10,066 nt of DNA from Acidocella sp. (lineage in GTDB: Bacteria; Pseudomonadota; Alphaproteobacteria; Acetobacterales; Acetobacteraceae). Below the pieces are notes generated by a model, which ran no database searches, was not told the DNA's origin, and was given only the letters and a program-made list of their open reading frames with translations. The stretch covers positions 1 through 10,066 of the forward strand of contig JAQUAC010000064.1 of assembly GCA_028687415.1 (NCBI GenBank). Reading direction: 5' to 3'. A program made the translations under genes and the position numbers. Of the stretch, positions 7,234-10,066 are shown piece after piece; positions within the stretch are counted from its first letter, which is position 1; the number at the start of each line of letters is the position of its first letter.

Positions 7234-8231
7234 TTTTTGCGGGCTTCGGTGATCACATTCTGGAGGGCACGAAGAATCTCGGGCACGCCTTGGCCGGTGA
7301 TGGCGGAAATGGTCATGACCGGCGCGCCCGAGGCTTTGGCCAGTGCGGCCTTGCGCGAGGTAAGCTCGCGCGGGGTCATGGAATCCGCCTTGTTCAGCAC
7401 GATGATCTCAGGCTTGTCCACAAGGCCGCCGCCATAGGCTTCCAGCTCGTGCCGGATGGTACGCCAGGCATCCACCACGTGGCCTGCGGCACCGTCGATA
7501 AGATGCAGCAGCACGGCGCAGCGCTCGACATGGCCGAGGAAGCGGTCGCCGAGGCCAGTACCTTCATGCGCGCCCTCAATGAGCCCGGGGATGTCCGCCA
7601 GCACGAACTCTTCCGACATGGACAGCCGCACAACGCCGAGCTGCGGGTGCAGCGTGGTGAAGGGGTAGGGCGCGATCTTGGGATTCGCGCCGGAGACGGC
7701 TTTCAGGAAGGTGGACTTACCGGCGTTCGGCTGGCCGATCAGCCCGGCATCCGCGATCAGCTTCAGCCGCAGCCAGACCCAGCGCTCTTCGCCCGGCCAG
7801 CCTTTATCCGACCGGCGCGGGGCGCGGTTGGTGGAGGTTTTGAAGCGGGCATTGCCGAAGCCGCCATCGCCGCCACGCAGCAGCACGATTTTCTTGCCGG
7901 GCACATCCAGGTCCGCCAGCATGGTCTCGCGGTCATCGTCGAAAATCTGGGTGCCGACGGGGACCTTGATGAGCATGGTGGGGGCGGCAGCACCGGTGCG
8001 GTCCGCGCCGGAGCCGTTGCCGCCTTTGCGCGCGCGGAAATGCTGGGAATAACGGAAGTCGATGAGGGTGTTCAGGTTTTGCACCGCCTCGAACACGACA
8101 TCTCCGCCCCGGCCGCCGTCGCCACCATCAGGGCCGCCGTACTGGATGAATTTCTCGCGCCGGAACGCGGTGACGCCGTCACCGCCATCGCCGGCTTTGA
8201 GATAGATTTTTGCCTGGGCGAGGAATGTCAT
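7230..8231 (-). CDS. obgE: Obg/CgtA GTPase for 50S ribosome assembly
   Basis: This 333-residue protein has the glycine-rich Obg fold at 1-158 (AGDGGDGV, GGPDGGDGGRGG, RGGDGGFGN) and a GTPase domain at 159-330. The G motifs are visible: G1 GLIGQPNAGKST (163-174), G2 PFTTL (190-194), G3 DIPG (213-216), G4 NKAD (280-283) and G5 SAI (309-311). It lacks the long C-terminal extension seen in E. coli ObgE. Obg proteins bind the large subunit late in assembly and respond to (p)ppGpp and cell-cycle signals. The start at 8231 has GGAGGG (8246-8241) with a 9-nt spacer. That ribosome binding site begins only 3 nt after the U tract of a strong terminator, so transcription into this gene needs read-through or a promoter within rpmA. 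It overlaps proB by 4 nt. Sitting behind rplU-rpmA is the conserved arrangement. Confidence 0.98.
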   Translation of the reverse strand: MTFLAQAKIYLKAGDGGDGVTAFRREKFIQYGGPDGGDGGRGGDVVFEAVQNLNTLIDFRYSQHFRARKGGNGSGADRTGAAAPTMLIKVPVGTQIFDDDRETMLADLDVPGKKIVLLRGGDGGFGNARFKTSTNRAPRRSDKGWPGEERWVWLRLKLIADAGLIGQPNAGKSTFLKAVSGANPKIAPYPFTTLHPQLGVVRLSMSEEFVLADIPGLIEGAHEGTGLGDRFLGHVERCAVLLHLIDGAAGHVVDAWRTIRHELEAYGGGLVDKPEIIVLNKADSMTPRELTSRKAALAKASGAPVMTISAITGQGVPEILRALQNVITEARKK

Positions 8232-8249
8232 GTTCTGGGTCCCTCCAAC

Positions 8250-8278
8250 AAAAAAGGCCGGCTGACGCCGGCCTTTTT
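8250..8278 (-). terminator. intrinsic terminator between rpmA and obgE
   Basis: The plus-strand sequence AAAAAGGCCGGC (8251-8262), TGAC loop, GCCGGCCTTTTT (8267-8278) is a perfect 12-bp inverted repeat. Read in the direction of rplU-rpmA, it gives a 7-bp GC stem, a 4-nt loop and six U (8255-8250), a textbook terminator. It starts about 20-25 nt after the rpmA stop and ends 3 nt before the obgE Shine-Dalgarno. By symmetry it would also work on the plus strand. A further GCCGGCC (8297-8291, minus strand), directly after the rpmA stop, could pair with the first stem arm instead. Confidence 0.88.
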
Positions 8279-8297
8279 ATCAGAGTATATGGCCGGC

Positions 8298-8567
8298 TTA
8301 TTCGGCGGCGAGCTTAACCGGGTTGACCGAGACATGTACCCGGTCATCCGATTTGCGCTCGAACAGCACCGTGCCGTCCGTGAGAGCGAAGATAGTGTGG
8401 TCGCGGCCGACGCCGACATTGACGCCCGGCTTAACCTTGGTGCCGCGCTGGCGGATGATGATGTTGCCGGCGATCACTGCCTGACCGCCAGATTTCTTCA
8501 CGCCAAGACGCCGGCCCGCGGTATCGCGGCCGTTACGGGAAGAGCCGCCTGCTTTCTTATGTGCCAT
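8298..8567 (-). CDS. rpmA: 50S ribosomal protein L27
   Basis: This 89-residue protein is the full-length bacterial L27, whose N-terminus reaches towards the peptidyl-transferase centre. Diagnostic stretches are MAHKKAGGSSRNGRDTAG at the start, RRLGVKKSGGQ, GNIIIRQRGTK and GVGRDHTIFAL. The N-terminus begins directly at the mature-type MAHKK, with no cleavable Firmicutes-style extension. AGGAG lies 7 nt upstream of the ATG. The gene starts 15 nt after rplU, so the two share a transcript. Its stop codon is immediately followed by one arm of a potential alternative hairpin with the downstream terminator. Confidence 0.98.
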   Translation of the reverse strand: MAHKKAGGSSRNGRDTAGRRLGVKKSGGQAVIAGNIIIRQRGTKVKPGVNVGVGRDHTIFALTDGTVLFERKSDDRVHVSVNPVKLAAE

Positions 8568-8582
8568 AGTTCTGCTCCTGCC

Positions 8583-8897
8583 TTACGCCGCGTTGATTGC
8601 GGAAACGCGCAGAACGGTCACGCACTGGCGATGGCCATTCTTACGGCGGCTGTTCTGCCGGCGGCGCTTCTTGAAAATGATGACCTTTTCCAGACGGTCC
8701 TGCGCGATGACCGTGGCGGTGACGGTGGCGCCGGTAAGAACCGGGGCGCCAAGCTTCAGGGAGCCCTCGCCGCCAACGGCAAGGACGTCAGTGAAGGTGA
8801 CCGTGCTGCCGGCTTCCGCCTCGAGCTTTTCAACCTTCAGCACCGCGTCGGGCGTGACGCGGTATTGTTTGCCGCCGGTGCGGATGACTGCGAACAT
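8583..8897 (-). CDS. rplU: 50S ribosomal protein L21
   Basis: This 104-residue protein matches the normal length of L21, a 23S rRNA-binding large-subunit protein. Recognisable segments are MFAVIRTGGKQYRV at the start, GATVTATVIAQDR, and the basic VIIFKKRRRQNSRRKNGHRQ near the C-terminus, a hallmark of the family. It is the first gene of the minus-strand run and is driven by a near-consensus promoter about 75 nt upstream. The Shine-Dalgarno is weak (GAG shortly before the ATG), with a leader of about 65 nt whose function is not obvious. The start is fixed by the conserved N-terminus. Confidence 0.98.
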   Translation of the reverse strand: MFAVIRTGGKQYRVTPDAVLKVEKLEAEAGSTVTFTDVLAVGGEGSLKLGAPVLTGATVTATVIAQDRLEKVIIFKKRRRQNSRRKNGHRQCVTVLRVSAINAA

Positions 8898-8969
8898 GGC
8901 TCAAAAATCCATCTGGTAACGTCAAAACAAAGGCGCAGCCAAGCAAGAGCCCGGCCGCGAGAGTGGCGC

Positions 8970-8997
8970 GTTATAGCCGGGTGGGGGGCTATGTCAA
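8970..8997 (-). promoter_or_regulatory. sigma70 promoter of rplU-rpmA(-obgE-proB)
   Basis: On the minus strand a perfect TTGACA (8997-8992) is followed, after 16 bp, by TATAAC (8975-8970). Transcription should start near 8963, giving a leader of about 65 nt before the rplU ATG. This is the best promoter match in the window and suits a strongly expressed ribosomal protein operon. The spacer is C-rich. Confidence 0.85.
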
Positions 8998-9040
8998 TGC
9001 TGATTCGCAAGAGGCAAGGTGTGGAAAGTGAGGGAGGTAG

Positions 9041-9069
9041 TTGCGGGGCGTAAAACCCCCGCTTATAAG
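9041..9069 (+). promoter_or_regulatory. sigma70 promoter of tRNA-Ser
   Basis: TTGCGG (9041-9046) is followed after exactly 17 bp by TATAAG (9064-9069). Transcription would start near 9076, about 13 nt before the tRNA 5' end. The stretch between the -10 box and the start is GC-rich (CCCCAGGCGGCG), as in stable-RNA promoters under stringent control. A 6-bp inverted repeat (GCGGGG 9043-9048, CCCCGC 9057-9062) spans the -35 box and spacer. It stands back to back with the rplU promoter, the two -35 boxes being 43 bp apart. Confidence 0.75.
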
Positions 9070-9088
9070 CCCCAGGCGGCGTTACCCC

Positions 9089-9178
<90 letters not shown>

Positions 9179-9270
9179 ACGGCACTTCCCACCCATCCCC
9201 AGAAGCAGTCAAAACCATAGGAAAATGCTGGTTTTTTCAGTTTTCTATTTCCCGCATCTTGCCATCATAC

Positions 9271-9335
9271 CCCGGGTAAGCCCAGAAAATAACGGGTACA
9301 TTCCCGGGTACCGATTTTTAAAATCCGGGTACATT
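9271..9335 (+). repeat. four CGGGTA direct repeats upstream of the integrase (candidate arm-type sites)
   Basis: The spacer between the tRNA and the integrase (9179-9346) is AT-richer than its surroundings and holds CGGGTA at 9273, 9293, 9305 and 9326. Two copies extend to CGGGTACATT (9293-9302 and 9326-9335). Start-to-start spacings are 20, 12 and 21 bp, close to one or two helical turns. Between the third and fourth copies is a 13-bp AT palindrome, GATTTTTAAAATC (9313-9325). Such repeats beside a tyrosine recombinase are best read as arm-type binding sites for its N-terminal domain, and perhaps for autoregulation. No convincing promoter was picked out here. Confidence 0.6.
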
Positions 9336-9346
9336 GTGAGGGATGA

Positions 9347-10066
9347 ATGCTGACGGATGCGAAGGTGCGGACCGCAAAACCTGCCGAAAAACCGTATCGA
9401 CTCACCGATGCAGCAGGCTTGTTTCTATGGGTGACGCCCGCCGGGGGCAAGATCTGGCGGCTGCGGTACGAGTACCAGGGCAAGGAGAAGCTCTTGGCTC
9501 TGGGGCCATATCCGGCCCTTGGGCTGGCCGATGCCAGGCAGAAGCGAGATGAGGCCAAAGCGCAGCTGCGCGCCGGCCGCGACCCGTCACTGGAGCGTAA
9601 GCTCGCCCGCGCGGCGGGGCAGGTGGCGGCTGAGAACAGCTTCGAGGTTGTCGCCACTGCCTGGCACGCCAAACAGGCGCCCTCGTGGACCGAGCGCCAC
9701 GCCGCCGATGTGCTGGATAGCTTGAAGAAGTATGCCTTTCCCACCCTTGGCCCGCTTCCCGTGGCGGAGGTCGAGACGCCGGCCATTGTGAACGTGCTCC
9801 ACTCTATAGAAGAGGCTGGAGCGCCTGAGACTGCCCGGCGCGTTCGGCAGCGTATCTCGGCCGTGTTCGTTTACGCCGTGGCGCTGGGGCTGACGAAGAA
9901 TGATCCAGCGCACCTGGCGCGCGGAGCATTGGCTCCCATGAAGAAGGGAAAGCAGCCTGCTATCACCGAACTGGAGCCGCTGCGGGAGATGTTGCGCGCG
10001 GCTGAGGCAATTTCCGCCCACCCGGTAACGCGCCTGGGCCTGCGCTTGCTTGCGCTGACTGCGGTA
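9347..10066 (+). CDS. P4-type tyrosine recombinase/integrase (partial, C-terminus beyond window)
   Basis: I translated this frame by hand from ATG at 9347; 240 residues are visible and it is still open at the window end. The N-terminal arm-binding domain (DUF4102 type, about 1-85) reads LTDAKVRTAKPAEKPYRLTD, then GLFLWVTPAGGKIWRLRY, ALGPYPALGLADAR and LRAGRDP. The core-binding helical domain spans about 97-190 (SFEVVATAWHA through SAVFVYAVALGLTKNDPA). The last visible residues, LGLRLLALTAV (230-240), are the strand that normally leads straight into the first catalytic Arg, so none of the catalytic residues can be checked. Full-length members are about 390-420 residues. GAGGG lies 4 nt before the ATG, slightly close. 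The gene reads away from tRNA-Ser, the usual layout for an element integrated into a tRNA 3' end. The family call is firm; activity cannot be judged. Confidence 0.92.
   Translation, partial: MLTDAKVRTAKPAEKPYRLTDAAGLFLWVTPAGGKIWRLRYEYQGKEKLLALGPYPALGLADARQKRDEAKAQLRAGRDPSLERKLARAAGQVAAENSFEVVATAWHAKQAPSWTERHAADVLDSLKKYAFPTLGPLPVAEVETPAIVNVLHSIEEAGAPETARRVRQRISAVFVYAVALGLTKNDPAHLARGALAPMKKGKQPAITELEPLREMLRAAEAISAHPVTRLGLRLLALTAV

Noticed and set aside
7290..9053. Very long plus-strand reading frame (587 codons) running opposite obgE, rpmA and rplU
   Set aside because: It lies antisense to three unmistakable conserved genes, crosses their intergenic gaps and terminator, and its translation resembles no family. 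Long antisense frames are common in GC-rich DNA.
9216..9250. Possible hairpin GAAAA...CTG...CAG...TTTTC downstream of the tRNA as its terminator
   Set aside because: Pairing is short, AT-rich and interrupted by a 2-nt bulge, with the T tract in the loop and not after the stem. It is not convincing as a terminator.

Overview
The window looks like a chromosomal stretch of a GC-rich alphaproteobacterium. The basis is the gene order rplY-pth-ychF on one strand and rplU-rpmA-obgE-proB on the other, plus an NdvA/ChvA-type glucan exporter. Rhodospirillales/Acetobacteraceae is my best guess, but that is inference from protein style and not a search result. Most of it is core housekeeping DNA. The right end changes character at a tRNA-Ser gene, where an integrase gene begins.

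Left part (1-3100, all minus strand): a CBS-domain protein cut by the window edge, a full-length NdvA/ChvA-type ABC exporter, and a nitrilase-superfamily C-N hydrolase. The hydrolase is upstream of the exporter and the CBS gene is downstream, so they may be read as one loose unit. A divergent intergenic region (3101-3212) separates them from the next block.

Middle (3213-6111, plus strand): a compact run of rplY (ribosomal protein L25/Ctc), pth (peptidyl-tRNA hydrolase), ychF (ribosome-associated ATPase) and a YqhA/UPF0114 membrane protein. The gaps are 18 nt, an 11-nt overlap and 18 nt. The first three all serve translation. This run meets, tail to tail with only 6 nt between stop codons, a minus-strand run that reads rplU, rpmA, obgE, proB from about 8963 down to 6118. 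That run joins two 50S proteins, the 50S-assembly GTPase Obg and glutamate 5-kinase. A near-perfect intrinsic terminator sits between rpmA and obgE, directly against the obgE ribosome binding site. A third complementary segment immediately after the rpmA stop could form a competing hairpin, which is the layout expected of an attenuator. A similar hairpin with a T-rich tail lies directly upstream of the rplY ribosome binding site.

Right part (8898-10066): back-to-back promoters drive rplU (minus strand) and tRNA-Ser(CGA) (plus strand). The tRNA is followed by a visibly AT-richer spacer carrying four copies of a CGGGTA motif. After it comes the start of a P4-type tyrosine recombinase that runs off the window just before its catalytic residues. 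This is the usual anatomy of the tRNA-proximal end of an integrative element. Its cargo, which is where any unusual system would most likely be, lies beyond position 10066. I saw no CRISPR array, transposase, toxin-antitoxin pair or recognisable defence gene here.
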